Assembly (NCBI RefSeq): GCF_039908635.1
Contig: NZ_CP150918.1
Span: forward strand, 2,356,001-2,420,000
Source of the DNA: Pseudomonas purpurea
Lineage (GTDB): Bacteria; Pseudomonadota; Gammaproteobacteria; Pseudomonadales; Pseudomonadaceae
Length of the DNA: 64,000 nucleotides
Direction: 5' to 3'
Translations under genes and position numbers: made by a program
Notes under the pieces: model-generated
What the model saw: only the letters and a program-made list of their open reading frames with translations
Database searches by the model: none
What the model was told of the DNA's origin: nothing
Shown: piece after piece, positions 24,659 to 33,754 of the stretch
How positions within the stretch are numbered: the stretch's first letter is position 1
Layout: each line of letters opens with the position of its first letter

Positions 24659-26362
24659 ATGACCAAGTACCTCAAGGAACTGTTGCTGGTTCTGTACCTG
24701 CTGAAAAACCATGGTGACTACCTTGAACGCATCACCGCGATGGGCATCGGTGTGCCGTTGGTGTTGTACTGCGCGATGTTCGTAGCGTTGGTCGTGGCGT
24801 TATGGATGACGGCTTGCATCCGCCAGGCCCTGGTCCGCCACCTGTTTGCCCTGGCGATGTTCTGTTCGGCCGTGTTCTTTGACGTCTATGGCCGGGTCAC
24901 CGCCGACTACCTGACGTACAGCAGTTTTGTGTCGCTGGTCTATTCTGGCGGTTTCATTCAAGAGGCCGCCTACCAATACCGGGCCGCCATTCTCAGCGCC
25001 ATGGTCAGTGGCCTCTTGCTGCTGCTGGGGGTTGGCCTCAAGCCTCGCCGACGCCTGCCGTTGCCAGGGTTTGCGCTGGTCGCGGCGCCGTTGCTGGGCG
25101 TCATGCTGTTGAGCGCGGTGCTGTTCGTGCGGGCCGGGGAGGGCGCGCGCGGGCTGCCGATCATGTACACACCGCTGGCCTATCTGAATCTGTTTACCTA
25201 CGAAGCCTTGCACAACACCGTGGGCGCCCGCGAGCCGGTCAGCCTGGCGCGGGCCGGGGTGGCGGTCGATCACGACATTGTGTTGATCATCGATGAAAGC
25301 GTGTCCGGCAATTACCTGGACCTGAACACCGAATTCGGCGTGCACAGCAACCTGAAAGAGCCACGTCCAGGCGTGGATATTTTCAACTATGGCTATGCGG
25401 CCTCGATTGCCAATTGCAGCGCCGACACTAACGTGACCCTGCGTTACGGCGGTACTCGAAACGATTACACACGCATCAACTCGACCCAGCCGTCGATCTG
25501 GCAGTACGCGAAAAAGGCTGGCCTGCGCACGGTGTACATCGATGCCCAGCGTACGGGCGGCAACCTGCAGAATCTGATGAGCGACCTTGAGCGCAAGGAC
25601 ATCGACGAGTTCGTCCAGTTCGACCAGACCAGCGTGCGAGACCGCGACATGGCGGCCGCACAGAAACTGATCGAGTTGCTCAATGACGGGCAGCCGGAGC
25701 TGATTCTGATCAATAAGGTCGGCGCGCATTTCCCGGTGCACGATAAATACCCCGACGACTTCATGGTTTACCGTCCGGTATTGCCGCGTGGGCAGTTCCT
25801 GGAGATCGCCGACACCGGCAAGCGTGACGGTTTCAACGGTCAGCCAGATGACTGGGTGCTGTACCGCAACGCCTACAAAAACACCCTGCTGTGGAACGTG
25901 GGAGAGTTCTTTTCAAGGGTGTTCGCCAAGGCCGACTTGAGCCACGCCACGTTGATCTACACCTCCGATCACGGCCAGGACCTGCACGAGCGCGGCAACC
26001 CCGGACTGAACACCCACTGTGGCGGTGACCCGGTGGAAGAGGAGGGGCTGGTGCCGTTGGTGGTGATCCAGGGCCGCGCATTGCAGCCCCTCGACTGGCA
26101 GGCAGCGCTGGCTGCGAACAAGGATCGCTCCAGCCACTACAACATCTTTCCGACCCTGCTCCAGTTGATGGGCTACGCCGTGACGGACATCGAACCGGTC
26201 TACGGCACGCCGCTGAGCCGGCCCACGCATGACGCGTTCACCTTCAACTACCGTTTTAATGCACGGTTGGGCGCCAAGCCGGCCTGGCGGCATATCGACC
26301 TCACGAGCATCGTGACGCCCACCGAGGCCGCGCCGCAAACCGGGTTGGCGGCTGGGCAGTGA
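24659..26362 (+). CDS. Inner-membrane sulfatase-fold protein, phosphoethanolamine transferase-like
   Basis: 567 aa from ATG 24659; open frame continues 15 codons upstream to a TTG without a ribosome site. About five hydrophobic segments in the first ~170 residues (e.g. GVPLVLYCAMFVALVVALWM), then a periplasmic alkaline-phosphatase-like domain: DIVLIIDESVSGNYLD (metal strand), ANCSADTNVTLRYGG around the likely nucleophile, HFPVHDKYPDDF, and LIYTSDHGQDLHERG with the second metal site. The fold transfers phosphoethanolamine or phosphoglycerol to envelope glycans. Divergent from the exopolysaccharide operon, so it may decorate that polymer, LPS or periplasmic glucans; which is unknown. Confidence 0.75.
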   Translation: MTKYLKELLLVLYLLKNHGDYLERITAMGIGVPLVLYCAMFVALVVALWMTACIRQALVRHLFALAMFCSAVFFDVYGRVTADYLTYSSFVSLVYSGGFIQEAAYQYRAAILSAMVSGLLLLLGVGLKPRRRLPLPGFALVAAPLLGVMLLSAVLFVRAGEGARGLPIMYTPLAYLNLFTYEALHNTVGAREPVSLARAGVAVDHDIVLIIDESVSGNYLDLNTEFGVHSNLKEPRPGVDIFNYGYAASIANCSADTNVTLRYGGTRNDYTRINSTQPSIWQYAKKAGLRTVYIDAQRTGGNLQNLMSDLERKDIDEFVQFDQTSVRDRDMAAAQKLIELLNDGQPELILINKVGAHFPVHDKYPDDFMVYRPVLPRGQFLEIADTGKRDGFNGQPDDWVLYRNAYKNTLLWNVGEFFSRVFAKADLSHATLIYTSDHGQDLHERGNPGLNTHCGGDPVEEEGLVPLVVIQGRALQPLDWQAALAANKDRSSHYNIFPTLLQLMGYAVTDIEPVYGTPLSRPTHDAFTFNYRFNARLGAKPAWRHIDLTSIVTPTEAAPQTGLAAGQ

Positions 26363-26371
26363 ACGCCGGGC

Positions 26372-28270
26372 TCAGCGGAACTGGTCGCACAGCAGGTCTT
26401 CACGCATGCGCCCCCACAGCGGTTCAAGGTGATGCCGGAGCCAGCGGTACTGAGCGTCCGTCAGGGAATCCGAGGTTTCGCAGCAGCAGATCAGCGAGCG
26501 TAGTGCCATTTCCAGCCAGGTGGCGGTGTTCAGCTTCGAGGGTTTGGCGAGCAACCGGTCGATGCCTTCCATCAGGGGCGATTGCCCCAGGCTCAAGTTG
26601 CTTTTCACATAGCTGTAGTGACACTCGGGGAGCGCCTGGGCCAGTTCTGCAATGCAGGTGAGCACCGCAACGACAAGCGCAGGCTCGATCGCCGCTTCGC
26701 GGTTGTCGACGTAAAAGTGCGACTGCATCTGGCGCAGGCAGGCGATGGTCTGCTCTCGCGTCAGGGTCTCTTCCAGTGCCCGGCATTGCAGCCGTGCGCT
26801 GGAGTAGAAGTGGTTTTCCAGTTGATACCGGGGCACCGATCCTGACAGCGTTTGCCGGACCTTGTTCAGCCACGACAGCCGCTGGAATTCCTGGCTTTCA
26901 TACCAGCGCAGCACGCGGGGAATCAGCACATGGGCAAACCAGTGATGAGTGAACTCCGCGTCCCATTGTTTGCGCGGGCTCCAGTGAGGCGTACCGCCAC
27001 CAATGCGCGCGGGTGACCAGCCCAGCGTCAGGTTTTCCTCATGCAGGCCGGCGGTCAAACCACCCTCCAGGTACACGTAAGTGATCAGGTGAAAGCCGGG
27101 GTCCAGTTCGGCTGTACGCGTGGGGACGAACACCTTCAGAACGCCATTGCCCGGGTTTTCGAAAATATGCTCTGGCGAATCACCCTGGCTGTAGTCGTGG
27201 GCGCGCACATAGTCAATGATCAGCCGCCACAGCGGTTTGGACAGGCTGTAGAGCCCATACACGCCGTCGGCGTCACGCTCCAGCCGTTTGAAACGCAGGA
27301 TCTGCCAGTTTCTGTCGAGCGCTTCGACGGCGTTTCGATAGGGTTCCCAGGCATGCTGCAACACCCAGATCAGCTCTTCCAGCTCGCGGGCTTCAAGGAT
27401 CAGGCGCGCTTGGCGGGCGTTGAGCACAAACGCCTGTGGCCGGGTGTGACTGGGGTGGGAGAAAGGCACCTTGTCGCCCTTGCGATAATGGCCGGCCCAT
27501 TGCAGCCATGACACCAGCTCTTCGCCGTTCAGGCCCAGGATGATGCCGTTGAGATCGGACCGGCCAAACGTCAGGATGGCGCTCGGTTTAAGGTTGTTGG
27601 GGGTTGGGACACAGAGTTCGAAACGTACCGAGGTGTTCTCCAGGGTGACGAAGGTGTCGCCGACCTCATTGAAGTGCGCGCGATAAGTATGAGGCTGCGG
27701 CTCAGGCATGGATGGCAGGTGGCAGAAGCGTTCCATGATCGCCTGGGAGAAAAACGTGCGGACCAGGTCCGGCGCATGCCTGAGCAGCGTCTCGATGTGT
27801 TCCTTGTGCCAGATTTCACTGCGCACTTCACGGGCTTCCAGCACGCGCTGGGCTCTTCCCCAGGCTTCGACCAGTTGGGTGTCCAGCAGGTCGTTCGACA
27901 GGCACAGCAGGTACATTTCGGTGTCGTCGGCCAGCGCGCCTTCGCAGAATTCCCTGACCCAATTTTCGATATCGGCCGCGCCGATTTTTTTCCAGCGCTT
28001 GACCTGAGCCACGTGACGTTTGCTGGACAGGGGCAAACGCCAGGTCACGTCGATGCCTTCCTGAGCCTGGCCGGAGCGGCCGTATTCGAAGGTTTGGGTG
28101 ATGTGCTCGTAGTGATGCTGAATCAGCTGCGCGCAAAGTTTCTGAAAGTTTTCCCAGCGCAACTGATGGAGCGGCAAATGCTCGATTTGCGGGTCCAGCA
28201 CGTCACCGTCAAAGGGCGTGGGGGCGGTGAGAAGGTCGTCGCAGGAGGTGAAACCAGGGTCGGTTGACAT
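26372..28270 (-). CDS. PD-(D/E)XK nuclease-like protein of unknown role
   Basis: A 632-aa protein. Residues ~36-110 look like a restriction-endonuclease-like (Mrr/Cap4-type) fold: LRWENFQKLCAQLI (E40), YGRSGQAQEGIDVTW (D74), and HVAQVKRWKK (Q89, K91), i.e. E...D...QxK. This domain is common at the front of antiphage effectors fused to STAND ATPases. Here the remaining ~500 residues show no Walker motifs and no known family. Weak ribosome site. It is convergent with the sulfatase-fold gene (nine bases apart) and alone in its orientation. Defence function is inference. Confidence 0.6.
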   Translation of the reverse strand: MSTDPGFTSCDDLLTAPTPFDGDVLDPQIEHLPLHQLRWENFQKLCAQLIQHHYEHITQTFEYGRSGQAQEGIDVTWRLPLSSKRHVAQVKRWKKIGAADIENWVREFCEGALADDTEMYLLCLSNDLLDTQLVEAWGRAQRVLEAREVRSEIWHKEHIETLLRHAPDLVRTFFSQAIMERFCHLPSMPEPQPHTYRAHFNEVGDTFVTLENTSVRFELCVPTPNNLKPSAILTFGRSDLNGIILGLNGEELVSWLQWAGHYRKGDKVPFSHPSHTRPQAFVLNARQARLILEARELEELIWVLQHAWEPYRNAVEALDRNWQILRFKRLERDADGVYGLYSLSKPLWRLIIDYVRAHDYSQGDSPEHIFENPGNGVLKVFVPTRTAELDPGFHLITYVYLEGGLTAGLHEENLTLGWSPARIGGGTPHWSPRKQWDAEFTHHWFAHVLIPRVLRWYESQEFQRLSWLNKVRQTLSGSVPRYQLENHFYSSARLQCRALEETLTREQTIACLRQMQSHFYVDNREAAIEPALVVAVLTCIAELAQALPECHYSYVKSNLSLGQSPLMEGIDRLLAKPSKLNTATWLEMALRSLICCCETSDSLTDAQYRWLRHHLEPLWGRMREDLLCDQFR

Positions 28271-28397
28271 GCGGTAGGTCCAGGCCGTTTCACCGATTTA
28301 ACCGCAGGCCTGTCCGCCGCGACAAGCCACATGGGTGACTGCTTGAGGCGCAGGCAGTCTATCCTCAGTCGCATTGGCGATAAGAAGAGCGTTTTCC

Positions 28398-29066
28398 ATG
28401 CTTGAGGTGTCGGGTGTGTTCAAGAGCTACACCACTGCGCAGGGACCCCTGACGGTGTTGCAAGGCGTTGACTTGCAGTTAGCGTCGGGCAGCAGCCTGG
28501 CGCTGATGGGGGAGTCAGGCAGCGGCAAAAGTACTTTGCTGCACCTGATTGCCGGGTTGGACAACGTTGATCGCGGCAGCATTCGGATCGGTGACCAGTG
28601 CCTGGAACAGATGAACGAACGGCAACGGGCGAACTGGCGGCGCACCGACATTGGCTTGGTGTTCCAGCAATTCAATCTGATCAGCAGCCTGCGGGTCGAG
28701 GACAACCTGGCGTTTCAGGCGCGTTTGGCCGGGCGCTTCGATCCGGTTTGGCAAGCGCAATTGGTGGAGCGCCTGGGCCTTGGGGATTTGCTGCGGCGCT
28801 ACCCGGAACAGCTTTCCGGTGGGCAGCAGCAACGGGTGGCGCTGGGTCGGGCCTTGGCGTCGCGGCCGCCATTGCTCTTGGCCGATGAACCCACCGGCAG
28901 CCTGGATGAGCGCACCAGCGACGAGGTGCTGGACTTGCTCCTGGTATTGCTCGCCGACAGCCCCACCAGCTTGTTGATGGTGACTCACAGCCCTCGGGTG
29001 GCGGCGCGGCTGGCGCACAAAGTGGTGCTGCACCGCGGGCGCCTGGCCGATGCGGACGAGCGCTGA
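28398..29066 (+). CDS. ABC transporter ATPase, LolD/YbbA/AttE-like
   Basis: 222 aa from ATG 28398; a TTG eight codons earlier is less likely. Walker A GESGSGKST, Q-loop GLVFQQFNLIS, signature LSGGQQQRVALGRAL, Walker B LLLADEPTGSLD, H-loop MVTHSPRVA. The MacB/LolD/YbbA type pairs with FtsX-type permeases, and the next gene, overlapping by 17 bases, encodes one. Followed by an AttH-like lipoprotein gene, an arrangement like attEFGH. Probably extracts or moves a lipid or lipoprotein at the inner membrane. Confidence 0.88.
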   Translation: MLEVSGVFKSYTTAQGPLTVLQGVDLQLASGSSLALMGESGSGKSTLLHLIAGLDNVDRGSIRIGDQCLEQMNERQRANWRRTDIGLVFQQFNLISSLRVEDNLAFQARLAGRFDPVWQAQLVERLGLGDLLRRYPEQLSGGQQQRVALGRALASRPPLLLADEPTGSLDERTSDEVLDLLLVLLADSPTSLLMVTHSPRVAARLAHKVVLHRGRLADADER

Positions 29067-31549
29067 GGTGCGGGTTTTTCGGGAGACCTTGCGCGCCTTG
29101 CTCAGCCACTGGCGACACCACCCGGTGCAGTTTTTCAGCGTACTGACCGGGTTGTGGCTGGCCACCAGTCTGCTGACCGGTGTGCAAGCTCTCAACAGCC
29201 ACGCGCGGGACAGTTACGCCCGCGCCAGCCAGTTGATCGGCGGTGAACCCCAGGCCAGCCTCGGTCCGATCCAGGGCGCGACTTTTTCTCAAGCCGCATT
29301 CGTCGATTTGCGCCGTGCCGGCTGGCCGGTGTCTGCGATGCTGCAAGGTCGGTTGTCGCTCAAGGGCCATGACGAACAGCGCTTGCAGGTGATCGGGATC
29401 GAACCGCTGTCGTTGCCGGTCGGCAGCGCGGTGGCCGGGCGCGCTTTGGGCATGCAGCAGATTGTCGAGCTTTTCAGCCCGCCGGGTGTGACCTGGATCG
29501 CCGCGCCAACCCTTGAAGCCTTGGGGCTGCATGACGGTGATCAACCGCAGACCCTCAATGGCCAGGCCTTGCCGCCGCTTCGCAGCCAGGCGGACATGGC
29601 GCCCGGCGTGTTGCTGGTGGATATCGGCATGGCGCAACAACTGCTGGGGTTGCCGGACCAGCTGTCGCGGCTGTTGCTACCCAAAGACTTTGCCGCCCGC
29701 GAGCCGGCGTTGCCCAGTGAGTGGGCGGGGCAGTTGCAGTTCAGGCGCAGCGGTGAAGAAAACAACCTGGCGCGGCTGACTGAAAGTTTTCACTTGAACC
29801 TCGACGCGCTGGGTTTTCTGTCCTTCGTGGTGGGCCTGTTCATTGTCCATGCCGCGATCGGTTTGGCGCTGGAACAGCGGCGCGGGCTGCTCAGGACCTT
29901 GCGTGCCTGCGGCGTCAGTGCGCGGATGCTGATTGCCTGCCTGAGTGTAGAGCTGGGCGGGTTGGCGCTGCTTGGTGGGGTCGCCGGAGTGGTCAGCGGT
30001 TATCTGCTGGCCAGCCTGTTACTGCCGGATGTCGCGGCCAGCCTGCGAGGATTGTATGGCGCAGAAGTGGCGGGGCACCTGAGCCTGAGCCCGGGCTGGT
30101 GGCTCAGTGGGCTTGGCCTGAGCCTGTTCGGCGCGGTGCTGGCCGGGGCCAACAGCCTGTTGCGTGCGGCCCGGCTGCCGCTGCTGGCCTTGGCAAATCC
30201 ACAGGCGTGGCATCAGGCGCATGCACGGTGGTTGCGACGTCAGGCCTGGGTGGCGGCGCTGGCCACCGGGGTCGCGGTGATGGCGTGGCGCTGGGGCGAC
30301 AGCCTGGCCAGTGGTTTTGTGCTGATGGCGGCGCTGTTGCTCGGCGCGGCATTGGCGCTGCCGGTGGCGCTCAATGGCCTGTTGAACCGGGTGTTGCAGC
30401 GCAGTCGTTCGGTGCTGGGGCAATGGTTTCTGGCCGATTGTCGCCAACAGTTGCCGGCCTTGAGCCTGGCGCTGATGGCGTTGCTGTTGGCGTTGGCGGC
30501 GAACATCGGTGCCGGCAGCATGACCTCCGGATTTCGCCAGACCTTCAACGACTGGCTCGACCAACGCTTGAGCGCCGAGTTGTACGTCAATCCGCAGAGT
30601 CCGACACAGGCCGCCGAGCTTCAGGGCCTGGTTGTCCCGGCAAGCAGAGATCAACGCTGTGCTGCCCAACTGGCAGGCGTCCATGACCCTGCAAGGCTGG
30701 CCGGTGGATCTGTTCGGGATCATCGATCATCCGCACTATCGTCAACATTGGCCGTTGCTCGAAGCGCTGGGGGATAAGCCCTGGGACCGACTGGCCACGG
30801 CCGACACGCTGATGATCAGCGAACAACTGGCCCGCAGGCTCAAGGTCAGGTTGGGCGATCACCTGCCGATTCCGACGCCTGCAGGTGCGTGGTCGCCGCA
30901 GATCGTCGGGATCTACGCGGACTACGGCAACCCCAAGGGGCATCTGCTGGTCAATGGCCAACACCTGTTGCAGCACTGGCCAGCACTGGCGCCGAACCGT
31001 TTCAACCTGCGCCTGGCGCCACAGCGGATACCTCAACTGGTAAGTGCGTTGCACGCACGTTTTGCCCTGGACGACAGCCGCATAGTCGATCAGAGCCAAC
31101 TCAAGGGGTGGTCGACTCAAGTCTTCGAACGCACGTTCGCGGCCACCGCCGCCCTCAACAGCCTGACCCTTGGGGTCGCCGGTGTGGCGCTGTTTATCAG
31201 CCTGCTGACCCAGAGCCAGAGCCGCCTCGGGCAACTGGCGCCGTTGTGGGCGCTGGGCGTGAGTCGCCGGCAACTGATGTTGCTCAATCTGGGGCAGACC
31301 TGGCTGCTGGCGGTGTTGACGCTGGTGCTCGCGGTGCCGCTGGGCATCACGCTGGCCTGGTGCCTGAACACGGTGATCAACGTTCAGGCTTTCGGTTGGC
31401 AATTGCCGTTGCGGGTGTTTGCGCTGCAACTCCTGCAACTGTTGGGGTTGGCGATGCTGGCGACGTTGCTGGCGTCGGCGTGGCCGCTGTTCAAACTGGC
31501 GCGAACCCAACCTGCGGATTTGCTGAGGAGCTTTGCTCATGAGGATTAA
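29050..31549 (+). pseudogene. FtsX-type ABC permease (YbbP/AttFG-like), interrupted by a +1 frameshift
   Basis: Two reading frames together make one ~832-aa permease. Frame one (from ATG 29050) has a membrane segment at ~28-46, a periplasmic MacB-like domain, a triple membrane block (~265-370), more membrane segments, then a second periplasmic domain starting SAELYVNPQSPTQAAELQG. There it shifts: the continuation WLSRQAEINAVLPNW... is in another frame and runs to 31549 with three C-terminal membrane segments. Dropping one base in GGGCC at 30624-30628 restores one frame. Layout (about ten membrane segments, two FtsX domains) is as in YbbP. Either a recent inactivation or an assembly error; intact ATPase and lipoprotein neighbours favour the latter. 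Confidence 0.75.
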
Positions 31550-32618
31550 CAGGGCAATCGGCTTGCTGGTGTGGGTATTGGCGCTGGCCGGTTGCGATGA
31601 GTCAGCGGATCAGCCAAACGGATTTGCCGGTCTGGGCAGTCAGGCGGCAGCGTTCAGCCAGGTCACGCCCGGCAGGGTCTTCAGTTTTCCCGAGGATCAT
31701 GGCGCCCATGAGGGTTTTCGCGTTGAGTGGTGGTACGTCACCGCCAACCTCAAGGATGGACAGGGGCGTGAATTCGGTGTGCAATGGACGTTGTTTCGTA
31801 ATGCCCTCAAAGCGGTTCCCGAGCAACCCGGCTGGGGCAACCAGACGATCTGGCTGGGGCATGCGGCGGTCACGTCCGCGACCGTTCACCACGCCGCCGA
31901 ACGTTACGCACGGGGTGGCGTCGGTCAGGCCGGGGTCAGCGCGGTGCCATTGGACGCGTGGATCGATGACTGGCGCTTCGTCAGTGAGTCCGGCAACCCG
32001 AATCCCTTGGCCCGGATGCACCTGCACGCGAGCGGCAAGGGCTTCGCCTATCAGTTGCAGCTCACCTCGGATCGCGCGCCGGTGCTGCAAGGCGATCAGG
32101 GCTACAGTCGGAAATCCGAGCAGGGGCAGGCTTCTTATTACTACAGCCAGCCGTTTTTCCAGGCCTCGGGCAGCTTGCAAATCGACGGCGAAACCTATCA
32201 GGTCAGCGGCCCCGCGTGGCTGGACCGGGAGTGGAGCAGCCAACCGCTGGGCGCTGCGCAAACCGGTTGGGACTGGTTTTCCCTGCACCTGAACGACGGC
32301 ACCAAACTCATGCTGTTCCGGGTTCGGCAACAGGATGGCGGTGCCTATCTCACAGGCACCTGGATCGATGCTCAAGGCGTGCCGCAGCACTTGTCCAGCG
32401 ACGAGATCAGTCTCACGCCGCTGGCCTCGACCGAGGTGGCGGGACGCACCTTGCCGACGCGCTGGTCGATCAAAATCCCCGGTCAGGGCCTGGACATACA
32501 AAGCGCGGCGCTGAACCCCGCGGCGTGGATGAACTTGCGCATTCCTTACTGGGAAGGCCCGGTGCAGTTCAGTGGCAGCCACGCGGGGCAGGGCTATCTG
32601 GAAATGACCGGGTATTGA
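31539..32618 (+). CDS. AttH/CrtC-like lipocalin-fold lipoprotein
   Basis: 359 aa from ATG 31539, overlapping the permease stop by 11 bases. Signal peptide with lipobox ALAGC. Family features of the CrtC/AttH (lipocalin_9) group: FSFPEDHGAHEGFRVEWWYVTANLKD, FGVQWTLFRNAL, the GPAWLDREWSSQPLG motif, and WDWFSLHLNDGTKLMLFRVR. Members are lipocalin-like proteins, some hydrating carotenoids; in attEFGH operons the role is unknown. Here the ATPase, permease and AttH-like protein are encoded in order, suggesting one envelope transport unit handling a hydrophobic ligand. Confidence 0.83.
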   Translation: MRINRAIGLLVWVLALAGCDESADQPNGFAGLGSQAAAFSQVTPGRVFSFPEDHGAHEGFRVEWWYVTANLKDGQGREFGVQWTLFRNALKAVPEQPGWGNQTIWLGHAAVTSATVHHAAERYARGGVGQAGVSAVPLDAWIDDWRFVSESGNPNPLARMHLHASGKGFAYQLQLTSDRAPVLQGDQGYSRKSEQGQASYYYSQPFFQASGSLQIDGETYQVSGPAWLDREWSSQPLGAAQTGWDWFSLHLNDGTKLMLFRVRQQDGGAYLTGTWIDAQGVPQHLSSDEISLTPLASTEVAGRTLPTRWSIKIPGQGLDIQSAALNPAAWMNLRIPYWEGPVQFSGSHAGQGYLEMTGY

Positions 32619-32745
32619 GTCGTCAGGGGCAATGTGGCGGGTGAAGTTGTCATCAGCGTCTATGCTCCTTCGGCACGCGGCGTAATCGGCCTCGGTCGGG
32701 CGTCGCCGCTGCACCTTCATTTCATTACACAGGGAATGTACCGCT

Positions 32746-33330
32746 ATGAAGCTTCATACACTGACCAAAGCCATTTCGCTCGCTACGCTGCTGTCCGCTG
32801 CCAGCCTCAGTGCCTATGCCGCCGAGATCCCGCTGTCTCGCGCAGTGGAAGCCGATCAAGTGGTCACCAAAGTCATTTCTGTCGACGCGGCCAAACATCA
32901 AGTCGTGCTCGAGGGCGCACAGGGCCAGCCGGTGCATGTCCAGTTAAGCGACAAGGCCAAGGACCTGGGCAACCTGAAGGTGGGCGACAAGGTCAGCGTT
33001 CAGGTCACCCACTCGGTTGCTGCCTACCTCGACACCACGGTCGATAAAGGCCTGCCGGATGCGACCGAACGCACCGGCGAAATTCGCGCGACCAAGGACA
33101 ATCCGAACCCGGGTGGCGAAGCCTTCCGTCAGGTTCAGGTCCAGCTGAAAATCACCGGTATCGACCTGAAGAAGAACCAGCTGACATTTGAAAACCCGGC
33201 TGGCGAGAAGAAGACCGTCAGCGTGGAAAAACCGGAAGTTCAGGCCCATTTGAAAAATCTGAAAATCGGCCAGAGTGTCGTGGTGACGTACACCGATGTT
33301 CTTGAAATCACCACTCAACATGAAAGTTGA
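32746..33330 (+). CDS. Periplasmic protein of unknown function
   Basis: A 194-aa protein with a Sec signal peptide (MKLHTLTKAISLATLLSAASLSAYA, cleavage before AEIP). The mature part has two similar beta units: VISVDAAKHQVVLEGAQGQPVHVQL...LGNLKVGDKVSVQV and ITGIDLKKNQLTFENPAGEKKTVSVEK...LKNLKIGQSVVVTY. This internal duplication is OB-like, as in DUF5666-type proteins. The linker holds a conserved-looking region (TGEIRATKDNPNPGGEAFRQV). Separate from the ABC operon by 127 bases. Binding partner unknown. Confidence 0.75.
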   Translation: MKLHTLTKAISLATLLSAASLSAYAAEIPLSRAVEADQVVTKVISVDAAKHQVVLEGAQGQPVHVQLSDKAKDLGNLKVGDKVSVQVTHSVAAYLDTTVDKGLPDATERTGEIRATKDNPNPGGEAFRQVQVQLKITGIDLKKNQLTFENPAGEKKTVSVEKPEVQAHLKNLKIGQSVVVTYTDVLEITTQHES

Positions 33331-33351
33331 TTCAAGGCGCTAATCGGCGAT

Positions 33352-33384
33352 TCACCGTGTGCCAACTTGGCTGGCACACGGTGA
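33352..33384 (+). terminator. Terminator-like inverted repeat
   Basis: A perfect 13-bp stem (33352-33364 with 33372-33384) and seven-base loop, 21 bases after the stop of the periplasmic protein gene. No T-run follows, so termination is uncertain. Confidence 0.5.
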
Positions 33385-33754
33385 TGAACTCATGGGTCGA
33401 TCTGGTGAGTGAATGAAAGTTCGCCTGTTTCAGATGAACTACCCTGTTTGCAGACATATTGTGTTCAGAATTATTCAGGTTTTGTGCGCGGACAGATGGT
33501 TCGCATTCTATTAATATCCTCTCGTTCGCCCAGTGTGAGGGCTCTTTACCGGTGCATGGATTGCCAGGCCATAACACTGGGCGAACACCTTTTTACCCGG
33601 TCAATGGGTGTTCGGCGTATTGGCCCCATCCCATCCCATCCCTTTCCTTTCCTTTCAATGAGACTTCATTGAGCGATCCTGCGTATTGCAGATAAGATGC
33701 GCGGCATTTTTCAGAACAAGGAAGAAAGCGGCCATCCGGGCCGTTTTGAAACGG
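33385..33754 (+). promoter_or_regulatory. Non-coding region before the VanW-like gene, with competing hairpins
   Basis: 370 bp without a convincing gene. A perfect 13-bp inverted repeat (33524-33536 with 33574-33586) encloses a 37-base loop and is followed by CCTTTTT (33588-33594). Part of its right arm (33582-33589, CGAACACC) can instead pair with 33607-33614 (GGTGTTCG). Two exclusive folds upstream of a gene are typical of attenuators or small RNAs, but no known riboswitch is recognised. A pentanucleotide tract follows. Confidence 0.4.
33625..33655. repeat. Pentanucleotide tract
   Basis: Three CCCAT units (33625-33639) run into three CCTTT units (33641-33655). It is pyrimidine-only on one strand apart from the A of CCCAT, and could be prone to slippage. 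A small inverted repeat follows at 33656-33671 (CAATGA with TCATTG). Confidence 0.7.
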
